Assembly (NCBI GenBank): GCA_964291635.2
Contig: OZ219905.1
Span: forward strand, 558,001-622,000
Length of the DNA stretch: 64,000 nt
Source of the DNA: JAPPHA01 sp964291635
GTDB lineage: Bacteria > Pseudomonadota > Alphaproteobacteria > Rhodobacterales > Rhodobacteraceae
Direction of reading: 5' to 3'
The translations under genes and the position numbers were made by a program. Below the pieces are notes generated by a model. That model saw only the letters and a list, made by a program, of their open reading frames with translations. It was not told where the DNA came from and made no database searches. Position 1 is the stretch's first letter. Each line of letters begins with the position of its first letter. Below are positions 45,262-54,942 of the stretch, piece by piece.

Positions 45262-45732
45262 ATGCGCAAGACACTCTTGACCGAATCCGGCTTCAGAACC
45301 CTGGATGCCGAATTGAAATCCCTAAAATCCGACAAGCGTCCCGCGATCATCAAGGCCATAGCCGAGGCACGGGAACATGGAGACCTGTCGGAAAACGCGG
45401 AGTACCACGCCGCAAAGGAACAGCAGGGGCTGGTCGAACGCAGGATAAGGGAACTCGAAGTCCTGGTCGGAAGTGCCGAGGTCATCGACGTGACCCGTTT
45501 GTCGGGGCCGGTCAAGTTCGGCGCAACCGTGGTCCTCGTGGACGAGGACTCCGGCAAGGAGACCACCTACCAGGTCGTCGGCGAGCCGGAAGCCGATATC
45601 CGGAAAGGCAGGATCAGCACAAGTTCGCCGATTGGCCGCGCATTGATCGGGAAATCGGAAGGCGACGACGTGGAAGTCACCACGCCGGGTGGCGAGCGGG
45701 ACTACACAATCCGGAGCATTCGCTACATTTGA
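45262..45732 (+). CDS. greA: Transcription elongation factor GreA
   Basis: 156 residues. The N-terminal coiled coil reaches into the RNA polymerase secondary channel; its tip AREHGDLSENAEYHAAKE carries the acidic residues that trigger cleavage of backtracked RNA. The C-terminal FKBP-like domain reads VGEPEADIRKGRISTSSPIGRALIGK. Start ATG 45262 (a GTG just before it is also in frame). Single gene, divergent from ETF-QO. Confidence 0.97.
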   Translation: MRKTLLTESGFRTLDAELKSLKSDKRPAIIKAIAEAREHGDLSENAEYHAAKEQQGLVERRIRELEVLVGSAEVIDVTRLSGPVKFGATVVLVDEDSGKETTYQVVGEPEADIRKGRISTSSPIGRALIGKSEGDDVEVTTPGGERDYTIRSIRYI

Positions 45733-45869
45733 CGGAAATCGGTTTGACTGCCCGGCCTGGCGAACTGACAGGCGTCACGGCGACGAAGCCGCGTCGCCCG
45801 GTGCAATGCAACGGGATTTCGATTCGGACGGTTTCGCGGTGCCCGGACAACCCGCGCCTCCATGTCGTA

Positions 45870-47150
45870 TCAAAGTCCGAACACTGAGTATGGCAGATAC
45901 CTGACCGGGTCTTCTTCGCGAACGCTCAATGCCCCGTGTTCAAGCTCGATCAGTCCGTCTGACCAGGAAAGACCCGAAATCCGACCCGATCCCTCGGATG
46001 CGAACGGAATTGCCCTGCCGTTGGTGTCGATTCGGGCGCGCAGGTACTCCCGGCGACCGGGCTTCTTCTGTTTCGCAAATCCGGAAGGAACAAGGAAACC
46101 GTGAGGATCGCTCCAGTTCTCCCCGGCGAGAACCCGGAGTGCCGGAAGGGCAAAGATCAATGCACAAACGAAGGCCGCGACCGGGTTGCCCGGAAGACCG
46201 AATACCGGGCGGTCCCGCCAGACCGCCATCGCGAGCGGGCGGCCCGGCTTGATCGCAACGCGCCAGGTCTGCAGGGTTCCTTCGTCCCGGAGCATGCGGG
46301 AGACATGATCTTCATCGCCCGCCGAGGCGCCGCCGGTCGCGATGATTGCATCCGCCGTCCCGGCCCCCCGATCCAGCGCCGCCCGGATTTGACCGGGATC
46401 ATCCGGCACCCGCCCGAGATCGCAATCGACAAAACCCCATCGTCTGACCAGATCGAGCAACATCGGACGATTTGAATCGTAAACCGCGCCGGTCGCACCG
46501 CCCGTGACCCTTCCCGTGCCCACATCCGAGATTTCATCTCCAGTGGAGAGAACCGCGACAGACAATGACCGGAAAACCGGGACCCGGGAATGGCCGCAGG
46601 CAGTCAGCAATGCGAGATCCTGGGACCGAAGCCGGTGACCACGTTCAAACAACCTGGTTCCCGCAACAACATCCTCACCCGAGTCCCGCGTATTCGCTTC
46701 CGGTCTCACCCCGGACCTGAACATGATCCTCGCGCCGTCTGTCGATACGTCCTCCTCGAGGACAACGGTGTCGACCCCGCGAGGGATGGGGGCGCCGGTC
46801 AGGATGCGCACGGCGCTTCCGGGTGGGACGGTTCCCGAGAACGGTTCGCCGGCGGCCGCGCGGCCGGGGACGAGTTGCAGCGTGATCGTATCTCCTTGCG
46901 TTGCCGGGGATACGGATGAAAACGCGAATCCGTAGCCGTCAACGGCGGAATTCGAAAACGGCGGGTTGGAGCACCGTGCGCTGACATCGGATGCAAGGAC
47001 CCGGCCTCCGGCCGCCATGACATCCGTGTCTTCAGTGCCGACGACCGTTGCCATCCCTTCCCTTAACGTCGCCAATGCCTGATCCACGGGCGTCCACTCG
47101 ACTCCCCTGGGCATCGCGAAACAGTCGTTCCTGAGGGGCGGCGGTTTCAT
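45870..47150 (-). CDS. moeA: Molybdopterin molybdenumtransferase MoeA
   Basis: 426 residues. Inserts molybdate into adenylated molybdopterin. Seen: SNPPFSNSAVDGYGFAF, VRILTGAPIPRGVDTVV, the MPT-binding ATGGASAGDEDHV, and FGLPGNPVAAFV. The ATG overlaps the mobB stop (ATGA). Last gene of fdhD-mobA-mobB-moeA, a molybdenum-cofactor operon. Confidence 0.96.
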   Translation of the reverse strand: MKPPPLRNDCFAMPRGVEWTPVDQALATLREGMATVVGTEDTDVMAAGGRVLASDVSARCSNPPFSNSAVDGYGFAFSSVSPATQGDTITLQLVPGRAAAGEPFSGTVPPGSAVRILTGAPIPRGVDTVVLEEDVSTDGARIMFRSGVRPEANTRDSGEDVVAGTRLFERGHRLRSQDLALLTACGHSRVPVFRSLSVAVLSTGDEISDVGTGRVTGGATGAVYDSNRPMLLDLVRRWGFVDCDLGRVPDDPGQIRAALDRGAGTADAIIATGGASAGDEDHVSRMLRDEGTLQTWRVAIKPGRPLAMAVWRDRPVFGLPGNPVAAFVCALIFALPALRVLAGENWSDPHGFLVPSGFAKQKKPGRREYLRARIDTNGRAIPFASEGSGRISGLSWSDGLIELEHGALSVREEDPVRYLPYSVFGL

Positions 47151-47650
47151 CGGGAAATCTGGAGATCGTCCAGGATGAACCGCGCGATTCCCGCACTGTC
47201 GTCAAGATGAAATACCGGCCGGTCCGTCTCGCAGTCATCCGGCACGTCACTCGCGACCGCACGTACACCGGGATCGGAACACGCGAGCAGCGGCTGGCCT
47301 GTTGCCTGCCTGTGGCATTCGATTTTCCTGTGCGCCTCACGCTTGTATCCCTCGACCAGGACCAGGTCGGCGGGAGACAGTTTCTCGAGCAGTGACCCGA
47401 TCCCGGGCTCCTCGGCTTCGCCGAGTTCGCACATGAGGACCCAGCGCCTTCGCGAAGAAATCAGGATTTCGCCGGCTCCTGCCTTTCGATGCCGCCAACT
47501 GTCCTTTCCGGGCTTGTCGACCTCAAAATTGTGATGTGCATGCTTGATCGTCGAGACCCTCAGGCCCAGGGCGCAGAATTCCATGATCAACCGCTCGACC
47601 AGCCCGGTCTTGCCCGAGTCTTTCCAGCCGACAATTCCGTAAATGTTCAC
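47147..47650 (-). CDS. mobB: Molybdopterin-guanine dinucleotide biosynthesis adaptor MobB
   Basis: 167 residues. GTP-binding P-loop GWKDSGKTGLVERL, then STIKHAHHNFEVDKPGKDSWRHR and LVLVEGYKREAHRKIE, all typical of MobB. It aids MobA in making the guanine dinucleotide cofactor. Both ends overlap neighbouring genes by four bases. Confidence 0.95.
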   Translation of the reverse strand: MNIYGIVGWKDSGKTGLVERLIMEFCALGLRVSTIKHAHHNFEVDKPGKDSWRHRKAGAGEILISSRRRWVLMCELGEAEEPGIGSLLEKLSPADLVLVEGYKREAHRKIECHRQATGQPLLACSDPGVRAVASDVPDDCETDRPVFHLDDSAGIARFILDDLQISR

Positions 47651-48273
47651 GCTTCCTGACCCTGGAGAAGCAACTCCGCCGTCGCCATATCATCTGGCGT
47701 GTTCACGTTGAAGAATGGATCAGATTCCCCGACCGGAAATTCGACACGTTTACATCCATGCGGCATCGTCCATTCAACGACTTTTCGCACTCCGGCCTGG
47801 ATGCTTTGCCGCAAGTCGTCGCGCAGTGCCACGCTCCAGATTCCGAATGTCGGATGGCGAACCGCACGCCCTGATTCCGCCGGGCAAGTGACCGCCATTG
47901 CCAGCGGCGACCCCGATTCAAGCGCGCCTGTCGACAATCGCGTGGCGAGGTCTTCAGGAAAAAAAGGAGTGTCGGCTGCAACTGTCACGATCCTGTCCGC
48001 GCCGATACCGTGCGCCCAGTCCATTCCGGCGAGCACGCCCGCGAGAGGACCGGCGAAGCCTTCGATCGAATCCGAGAGTACGGGCAGGCCATATGCCGCA
48101 AAACGGTCGACGTTGCCATTCGCATTAATCGCGATCGGGCACGCCTGAATTCTCAATCGGGCGAGAACCCGATCAAGGATCGGGATTCCTCCCAGCTCGA
48201 GAAGGCATTTGTCGCCACCGCCCATGCGGGATGACCTCCCGCCAGCCAGGATCACCCCGGGAATGTCAGTCAT
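47647..48273 (-). CDS. mobA: Molybdenum cofactor guanylyltransferase MobA
   Basis: 208 residues from MTDIPGVILAGGRSSRMGGGDK, the nucleotide-binding start of the family. FAGPLAGVLAGMDWA, the metal Asp in TVAADTPFFP, and FFNVNTPDDM near the end are as expected. It attaches GMP to molybdopterin. I used ATG 48273, which overlaps the fdhD stop by eight bases; an upstream frame lacks the family start. Confidence 0.95.
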   Translation of the reverse strand: MTDIPGVILAGGRSSRMGGGDKCLLELGGIPILDRVLARLRIQACPIAINANGNVDRFAAYGLPVLSDSIEGFAGPLAGVLAGMDWAHGIGADRIVTVAADTPFFPEDLATRLSTGALESGSPLAMAVTCPAESGRAVRHPTFGIWSVALRDDLRQSIQAGVRKVVEWTMPHGCKRVEFPVGESDPFFNVNTPDDMATAELLLQGQEA

Positions 48274-49147
48274 CGAGCGCGCCTTTCCTGTGCAGGCGCC
48301 TGTCCTCGTCCGCAATTCCGGCGGCATCGGCATCCCGTACCAACCGGTCTTCGCCGCTCAGGCAGACATATCTCTTGCCGCGCATGCGACCGATCAGGGT
48401 CAAGCCGAGTTCGCGGGCGAGTTCGACGCCCCACGCCGTGAACCCCGAACGCGACGCCAGGACCGGGATGCCCATGGTTGCCGTCTTGATAACCATTTCC
48501 GAGGTAAGCCGGCCGGTCGTGTAGAGAATCTTGTCGTCAGGACCGACGTCGTTGCTGACCATCCAGCCTGCGACCTTATCCACGGCATTGTGCCGCCCGA
48601 CGTCCTCCATATAGACCAGCGGACGGTCGGCCTTGCAGAGTACGGTTCCGTGGATGGCGCCTGCCGCCAGGTAGAGACTCGGGGTCGTGTTGATCCTGTG
48701 GGCCAGCCGATACAGCCACGACGTTCTGACCGTCGCGTCAGGGAGCACGAACCCGTCCAGGGACTCCATGATGTCGCCGAATACGGTCCCGACTGCACAC
48801 CCCGATGTGCGGGTCTTCTTCTGCAATTTGGCTTCATAGTCCGTCGCGCGGCGCGTACGCACAACGACTGTTTGCAGTTCTTCATCGTAGTCGACGGCAT
48901 CCGGCAGTTCTCCGGCCTGCAGCATGCCCTGATTCCGGAGGAACCCGGTCGCAAGGTATTCGGGGAAATCCCCAATGGTCATGACCGTGACAATCTCCTG
49001 GCTGTTCAGGAAGATCGTCAGGGGACGTTCTTCGACCACCGCGATCTCGCAGGCACCCCCGTCGTGATCCATTCCCGCGACGATGCGGGTCAACGCGGCG
49101 TTCTCCGGGTTCGGTGCGATCAGGTAGTCATTACGCATTCGAACCAC
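48266..49147 (-). CDS. fdhD: Formate dehydrogenase accessory sulfurtransferase FdhD
   Basis: 293 residues. Transfers sulfur to the bis-MGD cofactor of formate dehydrogenase. ERPLTIFLNSQEIVTVMTIGDF, FLRNQGML, TSGCAVGTVFG (cysteine loop with one Cys instead of a CxxC), YMEDVGRHNAVDKVAGW and TTGRLTSEMVIKTA are present. The GTG at 49147 has AGGT at the right distance; ATG 49138 is the alternative. First gene of the molybdenum operon. No formate dehydrogenase structural gene is in the window. Confidence 0.94.
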   Translation of the reverse strand: MVRMRNDYLIAPNPENAALTRIVAGMDHDGGACEIAVVEERPLTIFLNSQEIVTVMTIGDFPEYLATGFLRNQGMLQAGELPDAVDYDEELQTVVVRTRRATDYEAKLQKKTRTSGCAVGTVFGDIMESLDGFVLPDATVRTSWLYRLAHRINTTPSLYLAAGAIHGTVLCKADRPLVYMEDVGRHNAVDKVAGWMVSNDVGPDDKILYTTGRLTSEMVIKTATMGIPVLASRSGFTAWGVELARELGLTLIGRMRGKRYVCLSGEDRLVRDADAAGIADEDRRLHRKGALDD

Positions 49148-50159
49148 ATGTCTAACCTGTCGCTGTCGTCACAGGCGCGGGTGCCATGATTCCCGTGCCG
49201 CCGCCGATGTACGGAACAAGAAAGCCAATGACGCACCGACATTGAGGAGGTCGACAGACCGCCCAGAATGCGATGCCGGGTGAATCGAAAAGACCCCGTC
49301 CCGCACCAAGTGATCTGGACGTACAGCCGGTCCGACGAGTTCTGTCGCCATCGCAAATCTCCCGTCGGCTTGCCGGAAATGTACGGATGGAACCCAGGAA
49401 AGGCAACAAACCCGAGATCATTGCCGCTGAAATGCCATCATCCGCCGTTCCACGATCACCAGTCATGTCAACTTGCTCGTCCACATCACGCTCCTTAATC
49501 GTTCCGGGTTCCGAATCCAATCTTCCCCGGTCAGCACAGGCCCGAACGAGTTCGCCACCAGGGAATTGTCGGGCGCCGTCGGGCCATGCCGCAGTATCCC
49601 GTCACGTAACTTTGCGGGGAACCTCATTCGCGGGCCCGGCACAACCTCGACGGGGGCGGAACGAGGCGCGAAAGTCGGTTCACGCCAACACAGGTTGGCA
49701 GGTCGGCGTTCCGAAAAACCTCGAGCGTGGTATTCGGGTCTGCTTCGGGTCGTTCCCGTCCTTTCGTGTTGAGCGGGAGTGCTCCGCTCAACATGGCTTG
49801 CCCGCTGTCCGCGGGGGTTGTTTTCGAAGGGGCGACGATCCCGATGACGGTTCTCGCCGGCTGCACGGAAAGGCCCGGACGCCGCCCAAAGTGTTTGGAC
49901 AGCCTGAAAAAAGAAAACCGGGCCGCCGCACTCGGGCGAAGGAACTCCAAATCCTCATCCGGTGTAATCCGGTCACGTCCGGAACCGAGATCGAACGAAT
50001 TTTGCGGTCCAGGGAGGTAATGACGGCGGCGGGCTGGAGCGAACGGCCCGATGTCGACGTCACGCCGCAGGAACCAGTGGTTCGAGTCGCGCAGCCACGG
50101 GAAATGCAGCACCGGACCAAAGACACGATCAGCGGCGTCGCCAACCCGTTATGGACCTC
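49148..50159. other. Decayed region upstream of fdhD
   Basis: Minus-strand frames at 49152-49520 and 49624-50112 give broken protein-like sequence (for example LLNVGASLAFL and VLHFPWLRDSNHWFLRRDVD) that I cannot assign. The stretch is probably old coding DNA. Nothing intact is seen. Confidence 0.45.
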
Positions 50160-50890
50160 AAAGGCGCCGTGAATCCTGGGTTCCCGCGCCTCTAACAACG
50201 ACAGAAATTTCGGTAATGGTTTCGAAATCCAGCTGGCTTGAGGAACGGCGACCGCCGGATGAATCGCTTCGGCCCCAGGACGGCAGCACAACTTTCCGGT
50301 GCAGATCGAACTGGATGGCCCCGAGCACATTGTTCCTGTCATGCCCGGGCTTGACGTCGATTTCAGCAAGGACCGTGTCTGGCAAGGCGATGCCGAGCAC
50401 ATGAAACCTCCGCATTTGCAGCGAACGGATGGTTCAGCGAACGGAACGTGTCAGTCTCCATCATTTCGTCCCACGTCAGAACGCGGGCACACCAGATACC
50501 CCGGCCGCAGAATTCGGATTCCCACACGGCGGCAGGTCACTTGCGGAGGTTGTCTTCAATACGATTGTGGATTCTCTCGCGCCGATCAGAGCCGGACGGC
50601 ACGGGTTCACCGTGTTTGCCAACATCGGGATCACCGAGGGCGGCTGCAATGTTGCCGAGCGGCTTCATGGCAAGCATAAGATATCCGTTGGATGTCCGGA
50701 ATACACTGTTGGGTGCATTCAGATTGCCATGTGCCGAACCGGATGGCGGGCGCTTGACCCCGAGTTTTGGTGCTCCCGCGATCGGCGGCGAGATGCGTTC
50801 GGCGGCCGGAATCCGGCATGCAAAACCGGAGGATGAATATTCTACGTCGGCCGCCAAAGCCATCGACACACCACGGCAGCCTGCCGCTAC
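50160..50890 (-). pseudogene. CaiB/BaiF-type CoA-transferase, fragmentary
   Basis: On the minus strand NAPNSVFRTSNGYLMLAMKPLGNIAAALGDPD followed by RRERIHNRIED matches the part of class III CoA-transferases after the dimer domain. Downstream pieces in other frames (LTWDEMMETD, then FHVLGIALPDT and HDRNNVLGA) match the C-terminal part. There is no N-terminal domain with the catalytic Asp, and frames change at least twice. Family assignment is by pattern only. Confidence 0.6.
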
Positions 50891-51171
50891 GATTCGCCTT
50901 TCGAAGACCGGCGCGGAACGTCTTCGGCGGGACTCCATGATCGCATGCCAGTTCGGCTGCCGATTCGATCTAATCCCCATGCATATGCAGCATTCCTTCC
51001 ATGGGGTCGATTCCTGTAGGTGTAGCGACCTGCGCCTGTACCGCATCTACGCTATGACGACCTTTTTCACGTATCCCGGACCTACCCCAAACCACGCGCC
51101 AGCGCGAACCCGATTCCCTGGGAAGACCCGGAAAAAAGGGCGGATTGCACGCAAAGACCAAATAGCCTCGT

Positions 51172-51483
51172 TCAAAGTTCCACAAAGACATCATCGCCTT
51201 CTACGGAAACAGGATAGGTTTTCAGGGCTTCGCACACCGGCGGGACCGTCGGATCGCCAGTTCGATAATCATATGCACCGAAATGCAGCGGACACTCGAT
51301 TTCAAATTCGTCCACAATCCCTTCGGACAAATGCTGTTTTTCATGGGTACAATACCCGTCGGCGGCATAGAAGTTGCCGTCCGGTCCGTGGATGATGATC
51401 AGGCTCTTGTCGCCGTGATCAAATCGAATGACGTCTTCTTCTTCTATGTCGCCTACCGAGCAGACGCGAACTTTCCCAGCCAT
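51172..51483 (-). CDS. Rieske [2Fe-2S] ferredoxin, MocE/NdoA type
   Basis: 103 residues. CTH (Cys45, His47) and CPLH (Cys64, His67) are the two halves of the Rieske cluster site. There is no membrane anchor, so it is a soluble electron carrier for an oxygenase. Last gene of the minus-strand operon 51172-57262. Its natural partners in the window are the membrane oxygenase at 60357 and the FAD reductase at 61388, although these lie in another transcription unit. Confidence 0.92.
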   Translation of the reverse strand: MAGKVRVCSVGDIEEEDVIRFDHGDKSLIIIHGPDGNFYAADGYCTHEKQHLSEGIVDEFEIECPLHFGAYDYRTGDPTVPPVCEALKTYPVSVEGDDVFVEL

Positions 51484-51494
51484 TTTTTCTTTCC

Positions 51495-52319
51495 CTAGAT
51501 GCTGTCGATTCTGCGCAACAGCTTTTCGTGTTCGGACTCGGACATGGTCGGTGTGATGTGATCCGGCGGAAAGGCACCTGATGTCGCGGCCTCATGAAAC
51601 GCCGTCAAGGCTGCAACGCGTGCATCATGAACCTGTTGGTGCAGGGACGACAGATTGCCGAAAACCTGAACGTGCCTTGGCGGATTTGGTGTCTCACCGG
51701 TCAGATCTGTCTGGAACAGAAAGTTCACATCCCCGCCTTTGCCAGAACCAAGCGAGACGCAGATCAGCGGCGTGCGCTTTGCGATTTCGGCCATGGTTTG
51801 GGCCGCGATCACCTCGGATTCCACAGCGAAAGCTCCCGCACATTCCAGGCGCTTGTAGTCACGGAACAACTCCAATGCCTCTTCAACCGTCTTGCCGACC
51901 GCGCGCATCCCACCAATCGAGACCGACTTTCGCGGCACCAGACCAAGGTGCCCCATCACCGGAATGCCTTCCCGGGCCAGCGTTTCGACCACCTGAAAAC
52001 TGCGCGGCGTGATGATTGCATCGGCGCCCGCTTGCAGGGCGCGGAACGCCTCGCGCAAGATGTCATCGGTCGTCGCATGCTCGGTCATCTTGATTGCGGC
52101 CGTGCAAAAAGTCGTCTTGTTGTGCTGCCGGATGATGTCGGCGTTGGCGGCGTCGCTGACCATCATGTCGATGCCGGCTTCTTCGGTCGCACGCAGTTCT
52201 TCCGGAGTATTCGCCGTCACCTGCACAAGCTTCCGACCCTCGACTTTTGCCTTGCGCATGCACGGAATGGTCACGGTGCGCTCAGCCGGTTGTGCGCCGG
52301 CAGTGTAGATCTTCTTCAC
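51495..52319 (-). CDS. PanB-like (ketopantoate hydroxymethyltransferase superfamily) enzyme
   Basis: About 274 residues from a GTG at 52319 with a GGGAGGA ribosome site; the start overlaps the b561 stop by four bases. PMGHLGLVPRKSVSIGG-type sequence (residues ~125-140), the Glu in AVESEVIAAQTMAEIA and SLGSGKGGDVNFLFQTDLTG match the PanB barrel. The early DSLG metal loop of true PanB is replaced by VSDAANAD. True PanB makes ketopantoate with methylene-tetrahydrofolate. Its position in a sugar-uptake operon suggests a different 2-oxoacid substrate in catabolism, which is inference. Confidence 0.8.
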   Translation of the reverse strand: MKKIYTAGAQPAERTVTIPCMRKAKVEGRKLVQVTANTPEELRATEEAGIDMMVSDAANADIIRQHNKTTFCTAAIKMTEHATTDDILREAFRALQAGADAIITPRSFQVVETLAREGIPVMGHLGLVPRKSVSIGGMRAVGKTVEEALELFRDYKRLECAGAFAVESEVIAAQTMAEIAKRTPLICVSLGSGKGGDVNFLFQTDLTGETPNPPRHVQVFGNLSSLHQQVHDARVAALTAFHEAATSGAFPPDHITPTMSESEHEKLLRRIDSI

Positions 52320-53053
52320 GTCTTTCCTCCCGGAGGCAGTCGTTTGATCCCGAAGCCAATCGGATTGATCCGGTTTCCCGGCAGTTCCGGGTCGGCACCC
52401 CAAATGGCCTGGTACGTGTCAACCGCGCCCAGCGTGACTTGCAATATGACCGCAACGCCCAGCAAGAACACCCACCAAATCATGATTGCGCCCCACATCC
52501 AAATGGGCGCGTTGGCGGAATAAAGTCCGAACAGGATCGCCAGAGCACTCGAGGCCAGGGCCACATAGCCGAGAAACTTGTGGCTATATTCAAATACCTT
52601 TCGCCTGCGCGTCATGTCGAAATGATCCCCGCGCCAACTCCCGTCAGGTGCGGGATATGTCGGCCCGCCCGCCGAGCCGCGAAAGAGACCCGTAAAAATC
52701 TGAAGCACCAAAAGCCCCATGGTCAGCCATCCAAAGAAATGATGCGGCGAGTCGAAAAACCTGATGGTGTCCAATTGCCGGACGATCACGATTAACCCAG
52801 CCAGGCTGACCAGTACGCCTGTCCATTGCAGCCACAAGTGAGTGTGCCACCACGTACGGTTGTCCAGCTCCCGCGGCCAGTTCTGGCGAGGAGTGATCTT
52901 TAAAAAACGCGCTGCCAGAACACCACCGGGAATTAAAACGCCCCAGGCGAAAACCATCAGCCGCCCATGCCAACTTTCCGCGACGTTGACCTCATGCCGA
53001 CGCGCGGGATCAAAGGGCGACAGGAGCCAGTCGACGAGCGCAAGCTCTTCCAT
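52316..53053 (-). CDS. Cytochrome b561-domain membrane protein
   Basis: 245 residues with five or six hydrophobic segments. Histidines that can bind two b hemes are in WHGRLMVFAW, WWHTHLWLQW, PHHFFGWLTM and EYSHKFLGYV, the spacing of eukaryote-like b561/ferric-reductase transmembrane domains. Probably moves electrons across the inner membrane. It is sandwiched between the importer ATPase (4-base gap) and the PanB-like gene, so it belongs to this pathway. The donor and acceptor are unknown. Confidence 0.85.
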   Translation of the reverse strand: MEELALVDWLLSPFDPARRHEVNVAESWHGRLMVFAWGVLIPGGVLAARFLKITPRQNWPRELDNRTWWHTHLWLQWTGVLVSLAGLIVIVRQLDTIRFFDSPHHFFGWLTMGLLVLQIFTGLFRGSAGGPTYPAPDGSWRGDHFDMTRRRKVFEYSHKFLGYVALASSALAILFGLYSANAPIWMWGAIMIWWVFLLGVAVILQVTLGAVDTYQAIWGADPELPGNRINPIGFGIKRLPPGGKT

Positions 53054-53056
53054 GTC

Positions 53057-54100
53057 TCAAAGGAGCAGCCCGGTGTCAGGGTCAAAGATGTGATACGTTG
53101 GGTTGTCCAAACGCACCGGAACGATTTCGCGGGGCTTCAAGTTTAGCCGGTCCCTGGACAGAAGCGTCACTTTCACACCCGCCAATGTCACTTGAACCAG
53201 CGTTTCCGAACCCAATGGTTCGACCACATCGACGGCTGCCTCCGCCCCGCCTTCACCGATCTCGACATGCTCGGGCCGGACACCGTAAATCACCTTGCCA
53301 CTTGCGGTTCCGCCCACATTCGGAATGACGTAGCCCGTTGAGAGTTTCAGGCCGCCTTCGACAACGTCGGTTTCAAAGAAGTTCATCGAAGGCGAGCCGA
53401 TGAAGCCCGCCACGAACCTGTTGGCGGGATTGTCATATAGATCGAGCGGCGCCCCTTGCTGTTGCACAACGCCAGAATCCAATATGACGATCCGGTCTGC
53501 CATCGTCATCGCCTCGACCTGATCGTGCGTGACGTAAACCGTTGTCGTTCCGAGACTTTGCTGAAGCGACCGGATTTCGGCCCGCATCTGTACCCGCAGT
53601 TTCGCGTCAAGGTTCGACAAGGGTTCGTCAAACAGAAACACCTGTGGATCGCGCACGATGGCACGCCCCATTGCCACCCGCTGACGCTGGCCGCCCGAAA
53701 GCGCCTTCGGTTGCCGATCCAGGAAATTAGTCAGGCCGATGATCTCGGCTGCCTTGCCGACGCGCGCTGCGATTTCCGGTTTTGGTACGCCGGCAAGACG
53801 CAGGGAGAACCCCATGTTCTGCGCCACTGTCATATGCGGATAAAGCGCGTAGGATTGGAACACCATCGCGATGTCGCGTTGTTTGGGGCGGACGTCATTC
53901 ACGACCTTGCCGTTAATCATGATTTCCCCCGAGGTAACGCTTTCAAGCCCTGCGAGCATCCTCAGGAGCGTGGACTTGCCGCAACCCGAGGCGCCAACGA
54001 GGATGCAAAACTCGCCGTCTTCGATTCGGAAGTCGATGCCGTGCAGCACCTCGACCGCGCCATAACTTTTGCGGATGTCCTTGAATGTCACGCTGCCCAT
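53057..54100 (-). CDS. Sugar ABC transporter ATPase, UgpC/MsmX type (second importer)
   Basis: 347 residues. Walker A VGASGCGKSTLL, signature LSGGQRQRVAMGRAIVR, Walker B VFLFDEPLSNLD, H-loop YVTHDQVEAM, then a TOBE domain. Same family as 17934-18995 but clearly a separate paralog belonging to this operon. It lies 4 bases after the permease gene upstream. Confidence 0.95.
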   Translation of the reverse strand: MGSVTFKDIRKSYGAVEVLHGIDFRIEDGEFCILVGASGCGKSTLLRMLAGLESVTSGEIMINGKVVNDVRPKQRDIAMVFQSYALYPHMTVAQNMGFSLRLAGVPKPEIAARVGKAAEIIGLTNFLDRQPKALSGGQRQRVAMGRAIVRDPQVFLFDEPLSNLDAKLRVQMRAEIRSLQQSLGTTTVYVTHDQVEAMTMADRIVILDSGVVQQQGAPLDLYDNPANRFVAGFIGSPSMNFFETDVVEGGLKLSTGYVIPNVGGTASGKVIYGVRPEHVEIGEGGAEAAVDVVEPLGSETLVQVTLAGVKVTLLSRDRLNLKPREIVPVRLDNPTYHIFDPDTGLLL

Positions 54101-54104
54101 GACG

Positions 54105-54941
54105 TCATCCTTTCACGGCTCCGGCGGTCAGACCGGTAATGATCTGGCGAGCGGCAAAGAATGTGATGATTAGGGAAGGGATCACGACCAGCGTGCCCAT
54201 GGCCATGATGCGTCCCCATTCAACACCTTCGTCAGTCAGAAACCCCTGAATGGCGACCGGCAGGGTTCGAGCCTTTCGACCTGTCAGGAACAGCGCCAGC
54301 AGAAATTCGTTCCAGGCGATACGGAAGGTGAAAATCGCCGCCACCGCGTAGCCAGACTTCATCAAAGGGAAGATAACGAGGCGGAAGACCTGGAACGGGG
54401 TTGCGCCGTCGACTATGGCGGCTTCCTCCAGATCCTCGGGGATTTGCTTGACAAAGCTGAAGAGAAGCCAAATCGCAAAAGGCAGGTTCAGAGCAGTATA
54501 AAACAGTGTCAGTCCCCAAAGCTCCTCGAGGCGGCCCGAGTAGCCCCAGCGGGACCACAACGCAAAAACCGGCACGGCGATCACCGCCGGCGGCACCATG
54601 CGGATCATCAGGTTGCCGTAACTGACAATCCCCCGACCCCAGAAGTCCTTGCGCGCGATGGCATAAGCCGCCGATCCGGCCAGTGCGAGAGTGATCAACG
54701 TCGACATGATCGCCACGAAGAGCGAGTTGAAAAGGTAGCGGTCGAAATTCTTCTGAAACAGAACGTTCGAATAGTTGTCGAGCGTGGGCACAAAAAGCCA
54801 CAAAGGTACCCGGCTGAACATGTCGACCTGGTTTTTGAACGAGGTCATGATCATGATGTAAACCGGCCCGATCGCCATAAGGGCAAGGATGACGACGAGT
54901 GCGTAATGGGATGGTGTTGCTCTTTCTACTGTGGAGCTCAT
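54105..54941 (-). CDS. Sugar ABC transporter permease, MalG type (second importer)
   Basis: 278 residues with six membrane segments. The EAA loop is EAAIVDGATPFQVFRLVIFPLMK, and the end is GLTAGAVKG as in MalG relatives. It starts one base after the stop of the partner permease gene. Confidence 0.94.
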   Translation of the reverse strand: MSSTVERATPSHYALVVILALMAIGPVYIMIMTSFKNQVDMFSRVPLWLFVPTLDNYSNVLFQKNFDRYLFNSLFVAIMSTLITLALAGSAAYAIARKDFWGRGIVSYGNLMIRMVPPAVIAVPVFALWSRWGYSGRLEELWGLTLFYTALNLPFAIWLLFSFVKQIPEDLEEAAIVDGATPFQVFRLVIFPLMKSGYAVAAIFTFRIAWNEFLLALFLTGRKARTLPVAIQGFLTDEGVEWGRIMAMGTLVVIPSLIITFFAARQIITGLTAGAVKG

Positions 54942-54942
54942 C

